Positions 8,591-17,800 of a stretch of 64,000 bases of DNA are shown in pieces; the stretch's first letter is position 1; each line of letters begins with the position of its first letter. A model generated the notes under the pieces. That model was not told the origin of the DNA, did no database searches, and saw nothing but the letters and a program-made list of their open reading frames with translations. This DNA comes from Siphonodentalium dalli (taxonomy: Eukaryota; Mollusca; Scaphopoda; Gadilida; Siphonodentaliidae), in NCBI GenBank assembly GCA_032622095.1, contig CP136066.1:232506961-232570960 (forward strand). The letters run 5' to 3'. Position numbers and translations under genes: made by a program.

Positions 8591-8638
8591 TTTTATGTGT
8601 GCGTACTGATACAAGCTTATCAAGCAACAAACTCATAT

Positions 8639-8734
8639 TTCTTTCGCTCGTTGTTGAGTCGTTTCCGGCCGAAGGCCGGGTAGGGTGGTCGGACTGCAGT
8701 GTGCAAGTCCCTTCACCCTTCTTTCGCTCGTTGT
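8639..8734. repeat. 16-bp direct repeats 80 bp apart
   Basis: TTCTTTCGCTCGTTGT occurs at 8639-8654 and 8719-8734. The 64 bases between are GC-rich (a GGCCGAAGGCC palindrome). This could be a tandem duplication or a small insertion flanked by a 16-bp target duplication. Confidence 0.7.
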
Positions 8735-8999
8735 GAATAGAAATACATGATATACAAGCCATTATCAATAACATGATTGGATTGGTTCACACCATCAATG
8801 AATCAAATGGCTTAAAATAGTTAATATCTTTGGAACTATATTATGTCTCGACCCATGCCTCATCACCCAATATTTGATTTGGGACACACTAAAGTTGTAT
8901 GAATCTATGATGAATTCGATTTATTTAAAAGGACCGGTGTGACGATTTGCAGTAGGTCCCTATTTGCGGAGGTCACTTTGCGGAGGTCCCCCGAATTCG

Positions 9000-9478
9000 C
9001 GGAGGTCCCCTAAAATGGGTGAAATATGTTGATTTTGATGAGGGAACGGGTACGTATATGTCAATTGATACGTATTTTAAACAAATATCGAAACGATCAT
9101 CATAATAGTGGTTTGTTCTATCAATTATATATGCGCCGAGTTCACTTGGTGCAAATCAAACGGCGATAAATATTCACTATATATATCTATATGTCCTCGT
9201 ATGCCAGAAGGACTGCTTAAATTAATATGTGAATAAGATGAATATTTATTAGATGTCATTAAGTCAAGCTAGCGCCTATATATATACACTCCCGGAGATT
9301 GCTGCGCGGGTGTCCTGATCTCGAAAATTAAATCGCGGAGGTCCCCTAAAATGGGCGAAATATGTTGATTTTAATGAGGGAACGGGTGCGTATATGTCAA
9401 TTGATACGTATTTTAAACAAATATCGAAACGATCATCATAATAGTGGTTTGTTCTATCAATTATATATGCGCCGAGTT
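9000..9478. repeat. About 142-bp direct repeat, 337 bp apart
   Basis: Copies at about 9000-9141 and 9337-9478 start CGGAGGTCCCCTAAAATGGG and end GCGCCGAGTTC with very few differences. The CGGAGGTCCC word also occurs just upstream (about 8955-9000). No coding potential is seen. Confidence 0.9.
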
Positions 9479-9500
9479 CCTGAAAATTTACCAATAATTT

Positions 9501-9886
9501 TGCTGTGGTCAAGTGGTCAATTACTTTGGACATTACTGTATGAGGATTGAGTTATCATTAAACCTCAAATCCTTATATTGGTTACAGTAATGCCCAAAGT
9601 AATTGACCACTTAACCACAGCAGAATTATGTATTTTTTCAGCATTTACAATCCTCAAATTACCCATTATTCTGCTGTGGTTAAGTGGTCAATTGCTTTGA
9701 ACATTACTGTATGATGATTGAGTTATCATTAAACCTCAAATCCTTATATTGGTTACAGTAATGCCCAAAGTAATTGACCCTTTAACCACAGCATAATTAT
9801 AGGTAATTTTTCAGGATTTAGAATCATGAAAAAATACACACAATTTTGCTGTGGTTAAGTGATGAATTACTTTGGACATTACTGTA
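9501..9886. mobile_element. MITE-like palindromic element in tandem (two full copies and a left arm)
   Basis: The arms are 40-base inverted repeats starting TGCTGTGGTCAAGTGGTCAA: 9501-9540 with 9583-9622 (2 mismatches by eye), and 9672-9711 with 9754-9793. A lone left arm lies at 9847-9886. The spacer (ATTGAGTTATCATTAAACC) is shared. No transposase is present; it is a non-autonomous or hairpin repeat of unknown family. Confidence 0.8.
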
Positions 9887-9899
9887 TGTAGATGGAGTT

Positions 9900-10900
9900 A
9901 AACCTCACATCAGTGTGTTGGGGATTTGGACCTTGACTTGGGACCTTTGGTTTTTAACGCAACAAATGCGCGTACACCTTATACACAAATTTTTTATGTA
10001 ACCAGAGTTTTTCTTGGATAAGATGAGTTTGAAGCCTGCTTACATTTAAAAATGTTGTCAGTTTTGTATTGTCTGCAGCGGATCTCGACGCGTTGAAGCA
10101 AAAGTTACAAAAGATAAAATGTGTATGTGACGAGACTATAATACAAATGAAAAAATAAATTGAGGGAGGGGTGGGCGATACAGGGAACTAAGGGTTGAAC
10201 CGATATAAATTTGTAGAGCAATAACGACCAATGTTGACATATTAATGATATTATGCATATCAACTCTACTGTTGCAACAAGGCTATAAAATAGGGGGGTG
10301 TCAGAATCTTAGTCATCTCTATATAGTGCCAGAATAGTCATTTATGAGGTTCTATAAGATGTTGGGTTGGTTATATGGACTCGGAGAAAAAAGGGGTTTG
10401 TACCGATGAAGTTGATGAACTGACATAAATTAGTGGATCGATGTTGCCATGTAATGCATCGTGATCGACTGTACTAAAGCAGCAATTATATAAAATTGGG
10501 GGGGGGTGAAATTATCTCTATAGTTGGCACCAGGATTATATAGAAAGGAATAGCAATTGATATACATATACGGCATACTATAGTAATACCATAGACATAT
10601 AAGTACAAGTATCACGAGATAAAATATTACGTAACATGACTATATACCGATGAAAGAAATAAATAAATTGGACCGGGATTAGAGGTTGGGTTGGTTATAT
10701 GTGGATAATTGGATATGGAATTCATACCGATGAAACGATACAAATTAGTGGAGCGATAAAGACACTTAGTCAGGCTACGCGGGGGAAATAGGGGTTGATA
10801 CGATAGACGGAAATAAATTTGTCGAGTGATAATGACCAATGTTGACGTATAAAGTAACGCGACTGTACTGTCACACAATTATCAGGTAGAACCGGTGAAA
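9900..10900. repeat. Degenerate tandem repeat of about 280 bp
   Basis: Recurring phrases include GGTTGGGTTGGTTATATG (about 10362 and 10685), ACCGATGAA with AAATTAGTGGA, a G-run after AAAT(T/A)GGG (about 10290 and 10498), and AATGACCAATGTTGAC (about 10207 and 10830). I see no gene. The first 100-200 bases are single-copy. Confidence 0.55.
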
Positions 10901-11192
10901 TATGACAGGGTACAGCACGTCATTGATGCGCATGCGTCGTGCTACTAACACATCTCGATCTTCTCTCGTCTTTTTTCTCCAAAAACACGAAGTTCAAAGA
11001 CTGATCGGAGCTTATATTGTGATGATTTTCTGAATCAGCATTTAAGTTCCAAACTGAGCCAAGTAGGGCTCCAAAAGGTCAAAATCTTGACTTTTTGGAG
11101 ACTTTCTTCATTTCATTCATTCTTGTTTATTTTCACATGTCCTTGACCTTTCCCGCCAAACAGGAAGTTCAGTTAAATCTTCGTAGAAGGAC

Positions 11193-11561
11193 ATGTTTAC
11201 AGGTAGTTTTCTTGTTTTACAGGTAGGATTGGCACTCCTCAGCCTGGCAAACAATTCTAAATTGTCAGAAACCCTCCCCACATACCAGTTAATGTCTCAA
11301 ACTTGGAGAAATGGCATTCAGCAAATGACACTTGGCACTCTTCTCAAACTGAGAAAAGCCCCACTTGGTCTGCAGGCCATGCTCCAATCCAAAACAAGAA
11401 GAAGGAAACTTCTTGCCTACCTTGGTCTCCTCCTCATTACCATTTCTTCTGATGTAGAAACCAACCCTGGCCCAGGATCAATTAATGGTCCTACACTTGA
11501 ACAAAATTCAAGTACCTGTACCGATATACATGTAGACTACCCTTGTGGTAGCTGCAGCTAA
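11193..11561 (+). CDS. CR1-like ORF, N-terminal part with 2A-like peptide and start of PHD finger
   Basis: This 122-codon ORF starts at the first ATG after the leader. Residues 1-86 are a hydrophobic and basic leader (Leu-rich 8-18; Arg/Lys-rich 63-72; Leu-rich 73-84). They lead into D87-V88-E89-T90-N91-P92-G93-P94, the hallmark of 2A ribosome-skipping peptides. 2A sequences of this kind are known in CR1-like elements of sea urchin, amphioxus and molluscs, where they release a short leader from the main polyprotein and can act as signal sequences. After the 2A come about 20 linker residues and Cys-x2-Cys, the first pair of a PHD-like finger. The frame then ends at a stop, while the rest of the finger continues in another frame from 11545 with a 17-base overlap. 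This is probably one ORF split by a small indel. Confidence 0.85.
   Translation: MFTGSFLVLQVGLALLSLANNSKLSETLPTYQLMSQTWRNGIQQMTLGTLLKLRKAPLGLQAMLQSKTRRRKLLAYLGLLLITISSDVETNPGPGSINGPTLEQNSSTCTDIHVDYPCGSCS
11424..11474 (+). other. 2A-like ribosome-skipping site
   Basis: Codons 11451-11474 encode D-V-E-T-N-P-G-P, preceded by the Leu-rich stretch that 2A peptides need. Skipping would occur between the last Gly and Pro, separating about 93 residues from the downstream product. Confidence 0.85.
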
Positions 11562-14500
11562 GTTAGAAGTAAGTGACGAACAACCTGCACTTGAATGCGA
11601 TGGATGCTCCCAGTGGTACCGCATCGAGTGTCAAAATGTTAGTACCAACACCTACAAAACTTTCCAAAACATGAACTGTTCTTTCTCCTGGTCATGTATA
11701 GTCTGTGACGAGGTAAATTTCTCAACGTCCTCATCGTCGCTTGATCCATTTGTCTCTCACAATAGCTTTTCTGCGCTGAGCGACAACGAATCAGAAACAT
11801 CCAATTTTGAAACTGTTACATTGCCTATGGTTGATATGCTACAACGAAAAACAACCGCTAGAAAACCAAAACTCAGCCGCAGGTCAAACACTTTGAAACT
11901 CTTGAATGTAAATTTCCGATCAGTTGTAAATAAGAAAGAGCAACTCCACACCATCTTAGACTCTCACAAACCAGACATCTTAGTGGGAACCGAAACCTGG
12001 CTCAAACCAAAAATATCAGATAGTGAAATCCTCCCAAAGTCTCTCGGTTATACACTATTTAGGAAGGATAGGCTAGGGAAAAAGGGTGGCGGTGTCATGA
12101 TTATAGTCAAGGACACATTAATAACAACAGAACAACCACAGTTCATGGAAAATATGGAATGTGAACTCCTGTGGATCAAGCTACAAATGAGAGCCTGTAA
12201 GTCACTGTATGTTGGGGGATACTACCGGCCTGAGGAAGGTGATCGTGATAGCCTGGACCATTTCCAGCTATCTCTGGAAAAAGTCATGCAAAGAAATGCT
12301 CATACCTGGATTGCAGGTGACTTTAACTTACCCAGCTTCCACTGGAGTAAAGAACACATCCCAACTGTTAAACCAGGCTGTTCATATCCCCAGATATACA
12401 GAGACTTCCAGGATATTCTTGGGGATTTCTCGCTCACACAAATGGTTACTGATAACACAAGGGATAACAACATACTTGATCTAATCTTAACTAACAATCT
12501 CGAACTAATCAATAGCACAAGCACATATTCCGGCATATCAGATCATGAGTTTGTCTCCTTAGTTGCAAATTTAAACCCAGTCAGGAACAAACAAAAACCC
12601 AGGATTATTCACCTCTATAATAAAGCAGACTGGGAAAACTTCAGGCTTTTTACTGCAACAGAACTTTGTTCCATATATCCAAGTCATAGCAAATCTGTTG
12701 AAGACATTTGGACAATATTGAAAACAACATTAGAGAAAGGCATCTCAAAATTTGTCCCCACAAAAATGATCACACCAAGGAGATCACTATCATGGATCAC
12801 ATCAGGGATAAAAAGACTTATACATAGGCGCGACAGAGCATACCGACAAATGAAAAAGACCTCAAATAACCATCTAAAACAGAAACACCGAAGTCTTAAA
12901 ATGCTGGTCAAAAAGAAACTGAAACTGGCACATGAATCCTATGTTGAAAACATCCTTGAAATTGACAAAAATATCCATGATGACCACAATGAAAGAAATT
13001 ACAAGTCAGTCACCAAAAAGCTGTTCTCTTACATTAAAAGCACACAACAACAATCTCAAACAATAAACTCCATCAATGACCCAACCACTGGCACTCTGAA
13101 AAACTCAAATGCCGAAATAGCCCAGGTGCTAAACAATCAATTTCAGTCAGTCTTTTCCCCACTAAACCCCCTTACACTGTCACAACATTGCCTGACGACC
13201 TTACGGAATAATACACATGATAACTATATCCAGTCAAATAGTCATGGCTATCCGACCATCAAGGAAATTAAAGTAAACGAATCTGGTGTCCTTAAACAAC
13301 TATCTGACCTCAAAACCAACAAAGCTGCCGGACCAGATAACCTTAATCCTGCCATTCTGACACAAATGCGTTACGAAATAGCTCCAGCCCTCACAATACT
13401 CATCCAGAAAACCCTTGACACTGGGACATTACCAAATGACTGGACAAAAGGCAATGTAGTTCCAATATTTAAAAAGGGAGATAAAACCGACCCCTCAAAC
13501 TACAGGCCAATCACCTTAACATGTATCATGTGTAAGATTGCAGAGCATATAATTGCATCTCATATAAGTACTCACTTCAAAACCCATAACATCCTGTATG
13601 ACTTACAACATGGCTTTCGTGAACGTCGGTCCTGCGAAACACAATTAGTACAACTTATTGACAACCTTGTTGGAAACCTTTTTGCAGGACACCACACTGA
13701 CTTAATACTGTTAGATTTTAGCAAAGCTTTTGATAAAGTTAAGCACATAAAGCTACTCTACAAATTAAATGAACACGGCATCAGAGGCCCAATCTTAAAC
13801 TGGATTAGATCCTTCCTATATGGCCGCAGACAAGTAGTTGTCCTGGAAGGGGAAACCTCAGCTTCAGTCCCTGTCACATCAGGGGTGCCCCAGGGTTCTG
13901 TCCTGGGCCCCCTACTGTTTTTACTGTATATTAATGATCTCCCTGATGAATTAATATTACAAACCAGACTTTTTGCAGATGACACAGCCATATATATAAC
14001 GATCAAAAGTCCCTCAGATCACAACACTCTACAAACCGATCTAATTAAATTGGAGGAATGGGAAAGAAAATGGGATATGTCGTTCAATCCGGGAAAATGC
14101 CAAGTATTAACAGTGGCTTGCAAGAAAAACCCAGTTTACCATCAATACATCTTGCATGGGCAAATCTTGCAACATAACAGCACAGCCCGCTATCTCGGGG
14201 TTGACCTAACCACAAACATGTCATTCAACGAACATATAAATAAAATAACATCAAGTGCAAACCAAACTCTTGGATTCCTGAAAAGAAATATAAAAACCAA
14301 AAATGAAGTTATTCGTAAATTAGCATATCAAGCTGTGGTACGGCCTAAATTAGAATATGCAGCAAGCGCATGGTCACCTTACACAGCCACAAATATCATA
14401 GAAATTGAAAAAGTTCAGAACAGGGCTGTACGGTGGATAAAAAATCAATATTCAAGATATGCAAGTGTTTCGGCTATGACTTCTGATCTAAATTTAAAAT

Positions 14501-14778
14501 CACTGGAGGCCAGAAGAAATATATCACGGCTGTGTCTCTTCCAAAAAACCATCCAAAACCATGTGGAAATTCAAATTCCAACATATCTTGAAAAGCCCAC
14601 AAGAAAAACTCGATTCCACCATCAGGAAACATTCAGACGCATTCATACAGGCCCAAATTACTTCAGATATTCCTTCTTCCCTGCCACTGCAATTCTCTGG
14701 AATAACCTAAACCCTGACCTGGTCACACTCTCAGACCCTGACATGTTCAGAAAGGGTGTGTACCAGCATATCAAATAA
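11545..14778 (+). CDS. CR1-like polyprotein: PHD-like finger remainder, APE endonuclease, reverse transcriptase
   Basis: Open for 1077 codons; the nominal start is only the upstream limit of the frame. Residues 18-54 complete a PHD-like finger (C18, C21, C29, C51, C54), but the His expected at 26 is Arg. Residues about 115-340 are an APE-like endonuclease: N-V-N-F-R-S, E150 in G-T-E-T-W, D259 and N261 in G-D-F-N, and D333-H334 in S-D-H. Residues about 580-840 are the reverse transcriptase, with D724 (L-D-F-S-K-A-F-D), G-V-P-Q-G-S-V-L-G-P and catalytic D812-D813 (F-A-D-D). The C-terminal 230 residues carry the usual Arg/Trp-rich tail. All endonuclease and RT key residues are present and there is no stop, so decay is slight. 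It makes cDNA by nicking the target and priming on it. The frame links to 11193-11561 across one frameshift. Confidence 0.92.
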   Translation: MVAAAKLEVSDEQPALECDGCSQWYRIECQNVSTNTYKTFQNMNCSFSWSCIVCDEVNFSTSSSSLDPFVSHNSFSALSDNESETSNFETVTLPMVDMLQRKTTARKPKLSRRSNTLKLLNVNFRSVVNKKEQLHTILDSHKPDILVGTETWLKPKISDSEILPKSLGYTLFRKDRLGKKGGGVMIIVKDTLITTEQPQFMENMECELLWIKLQMRACKSLYVGGYYRPEEGDRDSLDHFQLSLEKVMQRNAHTWIAGDFNLPSFHWSKEHIPTVKPGCSYPQIYRDFQDILGDFSLTQMVTDNTRDNNILDLILTNNLELINSTSTYSGISDHEFVSLVANLNPVRNKQKPRIIHLYNKADWENFRLFTATELCSIYPSHSKSVEDIWTILKTTLEKGISKFVPTKMITPRRSLSWITSGIKRLIHRRDRAYRQMKKTSNNHLKQKHRSLKMLVKKKLKLAHESYVENILEIDKNIHDDHNERNYKSVTKKLFSYIKSTQQQSQTINSINDPTTGTLKNSNAEIAQVLNNQFQSVFSPLNPLTLSQHCLTTLRNNTHDNYIQSNSHGYPTIKEIKVNESGVLKQLSDLKTNKAAGPDNLNPAILTQMRYEIAPALTILIQKTLDTGTLPNDWTKGNVVPIFKKGDKTDPSNYRPITLTCIMCKIAEHIIASHISTHFKTHNILYDLQHGFRERRSCETQLVQLIDNLVGNLFAGHHTDLILLDFSKAFDKVKHIKLLYKLNEHGIRGPILNWIRSFLYGRRQVVVLEGETSASVPVTSGVPQGSVLGPLLFLLYINDLPDELILQTRLFADDTAIYITIKSPSDHNTLQTDLIKLEEWERKWDMSFNPGKCQVLTVACKKNPVYHQYILHGQILQHNSTARYLGVDLTTNMSFNEHINKITSSANQTLGFLKRNIKTKNEVIRKLAYQAVVRPKLEYAASAWSPYTATNIIEIEKVQNRAVRWIKNQYSRYASVSAMTSDLNLKSLEARRNISRLCLFQKTIQNHVEIQIPTYLEKPTRKTRFHHQETFRRIHTGPNYFRYSFFPATAILWNNLNPDLVTLSDPDMFRKGVYQHIK

Positions 14779-14985
14779 TTGGCTCAAATTATCATTCTTT
14801 TAACCTAGTGCTTTTAACTGTTTTTATCTCTCTTCTGTAACATAAAACCTATAAACCTTATTCTCCTATCTCACTGTCATCTCCTTTCTGAACAAACGCT
14901 ACCTCTATTCTGCACAGACGCGCACTGGATATAATACCCGATAAGGGGGTCTCCAGTAACGATAGATAGATAGATAGATAGTAAT
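14779..14985 (+). repeat. CR1-like 3' UTR with terminal (GATA)n
   Basis: About 180 bases of UTR end in GGGGGTCTCCAGTAAC followed by GATAGATAGATAGATAGATAG at 14961-14981. CR1/L2-type elements characteristically end in short tandem repeats rather than poly(A), so this marks the element's 3' end. Confidence 0.8.
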
Positions 14986-15470
14986 TATTTCCTAGATCGA
15001 AGAAATGATTTTTTTTTTTCGATGATAAAATTTAACATGGGATAATTTGCCATTAAAATCGATTTATGTCTATAAAACTGTCATTTTTCAAAATTTTGAG
15101 CTGAAACTTGGTGTGTATGTGTATAATACTACTATATTCTTAAAATGACAGAGTTCAGCGCGTAATTATGTTTTAGATGGAAGAAATTGAATTTGTTTTC
15201 GATAACAAATTTACAGCGTGTACGGCCTACGGGTCATTGAGTATGCTCAATTTTTGTAAACAAACTTTTGTCAATAGCCGTTTTGGTCAAACTAAACCTT
15301 CTTCGACCGGGACAGCAGATCCGAATAGTAGCTAAGATGTATTTAGATAGAATTATCAAAAGAATATGACCGATCAGGGTACATTTTAACAGAATAGAGT
15401 GGAGAAATCTTGGTGATAATTCCAGAAAATAAAGATGTAGGAGAATCACAATTAAACTTCCCACAATGCA
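14986..15470. other. AT-rich noncoding stretch
   Basis: I see no supported gene or clear repeat. The sequence GATCGAAGAAATGATTTTTTTTT...GATGATAAAATTT (14995) is weakly echoed at about 15178 (GGAAGAAATTGAATTTG...GATAACAAATTT). Confidence 0.4.
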
Positions 15471-15473
15471 CTT

Positions 15474-15928
15474 CACTAAACCAGGGGTTCTCAATAGGTT
15501 ACACATTATTTTCAGTCTATCAGATAATTTATATTTTCAACAACAAGTGACTTTAAGTTTACAATTTCAGCCTGTCCTGACTCTATCGATACGATTTAAC
15601 ACATTTTCAAAAACGTATTATACACCGGTGGCGTTAACTTTACAATTTAAGCATCTACGTGATTCTATCGGTACGATTGAGTAAGGTACAAACAAGAATA
15701 CATCAGGGGCTCCCAATGGGTTATATATTATTTTCAGTCTATCAAATTATTTATATTTTCAACAACATATTATTACACCGGTGACTTTAAGTTTACAATT
15801 TCAGCCTGTCCTGACTCTATCGATACGGTTTATCATATTTTCATAAACATATTATACACCGGTGGCGTTAACGTTACAATTTCGGCATCTACGTGATTCT
15901 ATCGGTACGATTGAGTAAGGTACACAAA
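15474..15928. repeat. About 230-bp tandem duplication
   Basis: Copies at about 15481-15690 and 15704-15925 both run from CAGGGG(T/C)TC(T/C)CAAT through TTTTCAGTCTATCA, GTGACTTTAAGTTTAC, CCTGACTCTATCGATACG and ACACCGGTGGCGTTAAC to GAGTAAGGTACA. Small indels differ between copies. Confidence 0.85.
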
Positions 15929-16440
15929 ATCTCCAAGAATACATTCGCCCTGTACACCACACACTATCAAACTCACAGAAGCTAGAAACACCACAGGTGG
16001 CGTAATGAATTTCCGAAAAGTTCACTTCCCTAATCTCAAAAGCACCTAAGCAAGAGAACATTACGTACCTAAACTGGCACACGCTACAACATGTAAGCCG
16101 AGTCCGATACCAACATAAAATGTCCAAGCCTGATGTTTGTTTGTGTCTTCCGTCCATGTTTATATACGGTAGGCCTACTGTAAAAAAAAAACTCAATCGC
16201 CTCAAGTGGGGACTCCGCCATGTTTTCGAATTCCGAGATCTTCACGCATTTGCGCAGTTAACAGACTCAAATGCGCATGCGCAGAAACTTGACAGTGTGT
16301 GAATGAAAAATATTTCAGCGAGACACGCTCCCAGCGTGAAGACGGAGTGTGAGGATGTCTGACTGAAACCATACATTGGGGACTAGTTAATTTTTATGTG
16401 TACTCTGTTCCCAAGGCCCCATTCGTGTATTTCCAAGTGC
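15929..16440. other. Noncoding stretch
   Basis: I found no convincing gene. It includes GCGCATGCGCAG (about 16271-16282). Short open frames on both strands lack recognisable domains. Confidence 0.4.
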
Positions 16441-16445
16441 CAGAA

Positions 16446-16476
16446 AAACTGGGGACCTCATTGAGGTCCCCAGTTT
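16446..16476. other. Perfect 15-bp inverted repeat in a GTCCCC-rich patch
   Basis: AAACTGGGGACCTCA (16446-16460) and TGAGGTCCCCAGTTT (16462-16476) are exact inverted copies around one base. GAAGTCCCCA words follow at about 16481 and 16514, and a (CA)n run follows at about 16541-16560. This looks like the end of a small dispersed element. Confidence 0.7.
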
Positions 16477-16599
16477 GTTTGAAGTCCCCAGTATAAAGTC
16501 TAATATCACATCGAAGTCCCCACTCTGACGTCCTCACAAACGCACACACACACACACACAGATCTTCCAAAATATATAATCTATATCTATATTTGCGAA

Positions 16600-16600
<1 letters not shown>

Positions 16601-16630
<30 letters not shown>
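16601..16630. repeat. (GTCT)n microsatellite near the Helitron-like left end
   Basis: Seven and a half GTCT units, followed by GTTCTATAGAAATTCAC. A related stretch, TGTCTGTCTGTCTTTCTGTC, lies near 17925. Confidence 0.95.
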
Positions 16631-16739
16631 GTTCTATAGAAATTCACAGGGGACCATCTAGATGATGCCAAAGGGGTCTACTAGAAGTAACTTTTTACGA
16701 GAAAGATAATGGTCGGGGTTAAAATTTTCTAAAGTGGCG

Positions 16740-17800
16740 CCGTTGTTGTCAGGGGCAGAAAAGGGGGAGGGGCAGAAAAAAAATTTGTCGGCGATTGCCA
16801 CGAAACTTATATATAATCATCCCCATAATATGAGGAATCTAATGGTGAGTTTTAAATATGGCAAAAGTCGCGCCGTTCGCGTCAGGGGTGCCCGGAAGGG
16901 GGAGGAGCAGAATTGATTTCTGTCGCCGATTGCCATGAAACTTACATATAATCATCCACATGATATGAAGAATCCAACGGTGTGGTTTAAATATGTCCAA
17001 AGTGGCATCGTTCGAGTCAGATTTGCACAAAGGGGAGAGGGGCACCAAAATTGATAAAATTAATTTTAGCGCCGATTTCCACCAAATTGATATATATTCT
17101 TCTTCATGATACAAGGAATCTAATTGTCCCATTTAACAACGCCAAATTGTTGTCGTTTGGATGAGAGATTGGGAGGGGGTGGGCAATAAATTTGATAATA
17201 ATTGGTTTAGTCGTCGATTGCCACTACACTTATACAAAAGCATCCCCATGGCATGAGGAGTATAATGGTGTGGCTCATATCTGTCAAGTGTGGCCTCATT
17301 CGAGTCAGGGGTGTATTGAAAGGGACAGGGGCACCAAAAATGATGCACAATTTGTTTTGCGCCAATTTCCACCAAATTGATACACGTTCTTATCCATGAT
17401 ACGAGGAATCTGATCGTGTGATTAAAAGACGCCACAGGGTGCTGTTTAGGTGAGAGATGGGGAGGGAGGATTGGCACCAAATTTGATGAAAAAAAACATT
17501 GTTTAGTCGCCGATTATCACCAAACTTATAACCAATAATCTCCATGATATCAGGAGTGTACTTGTGTGGTTTAAGGATGTCACAAGTGGGGCCATTCGAG
17601 TCAGTGGTGTATAGAGATGAGAGGGACATTATATCTATATGTTTAGTCACTTTAGTGCCGATTTCCACCAGATTGATACATATTCTTATCTGTGATACGA
17701 GGAATCTTATGGAGACCTTCAATTTGATACGAATTTGTATACTCGCCAATTTTCACCAATTTCATATATATATGCATCTCTAATCTCTAATGAGTCTTAG
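16740..17800. repeat. About 145-bp tandem array inside the Helitron-like element (about seven copies)
   Basis: Each copy carries (C/G)CCGATT(G/T)CCA(C/T)(G/C)AAA followed by a CATGATA(T/C)(G/C)AGGAATCTAAT-type word, then GTGTGGTTTAAATATG, GTGG(C/G)(A/G)(C/T)CGTTCGAGTCAG and a GGGGAGGGG(C/G)A run. Starts fall near 16790, 16925, 17075, 17210, 17360, 17510 and 17650. Core tandem repeats like this are typical of non-autonomous Helitron relatives in molluscs. Confidence 0.75.

Larger units (their letters stand above)
1..8600 (+). mobile_element. Right-hand part of a putative large Ty3/gypsy-type LTR retrotransposon with accessory ORF
   Basis: In order on the plus strand there are an integrase C-terminus open at the window edge, an overlapping ORF with an integrase-like domain and PHD finger, a minisatellite spacer, a long ORF ending in a TatD nuclease, another minisatellite-rich spacer, a purine tract at 8059-8072 and a TG-starting LTR candidate at 8073. 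That order (pol end, extra ORF, PPT, LTR) is what an LTR element with an accessory gene downstream of pol would show. The 5' LTR, primer-binding site, gag, protease, RT and RNase H would lie upstream of the window. The right border is not defined; 8600 is nominal. The alternative is a truncated integrase fragment beside an unrelated TatD gene. Confidence 0.5.
8073..8600 (+). mobile_element. Candidate 3' LTR (right end not defined)
   Basis: It begins TGTAGCGGTTTTGG right after the purine tract, as LTRs begin with TG. The first 190 bases carry promoter-like motifs, and several possible ACA ends occur (for example at 8276, 8529 and 8562). Without the 5' LTR the true right border and target duplication cannot be fixed, so the end given is nominal. 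Short ORFs within it are not supported. Confidence 0.45.
10915..14985 (+). mobile_element. CR1-like non-LTR retrotransposon, nearly full length
   Basis: The element has a leader of about 280 bases, an ORF with a 2A-like peptide and a PHD-like finger, an APE-type endonuclease, a reverse transcriptase, a short 3' UTR and a (GATA)n tail. That arrangement fits the CR1/L2 group of target-primed retrotransposons. The only clear ORF lesion is a frameshift near 11550-11561. The 5' end is estimated from the change away from the upstream repeat. No target duplication was identified. Confidence 0.85.
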
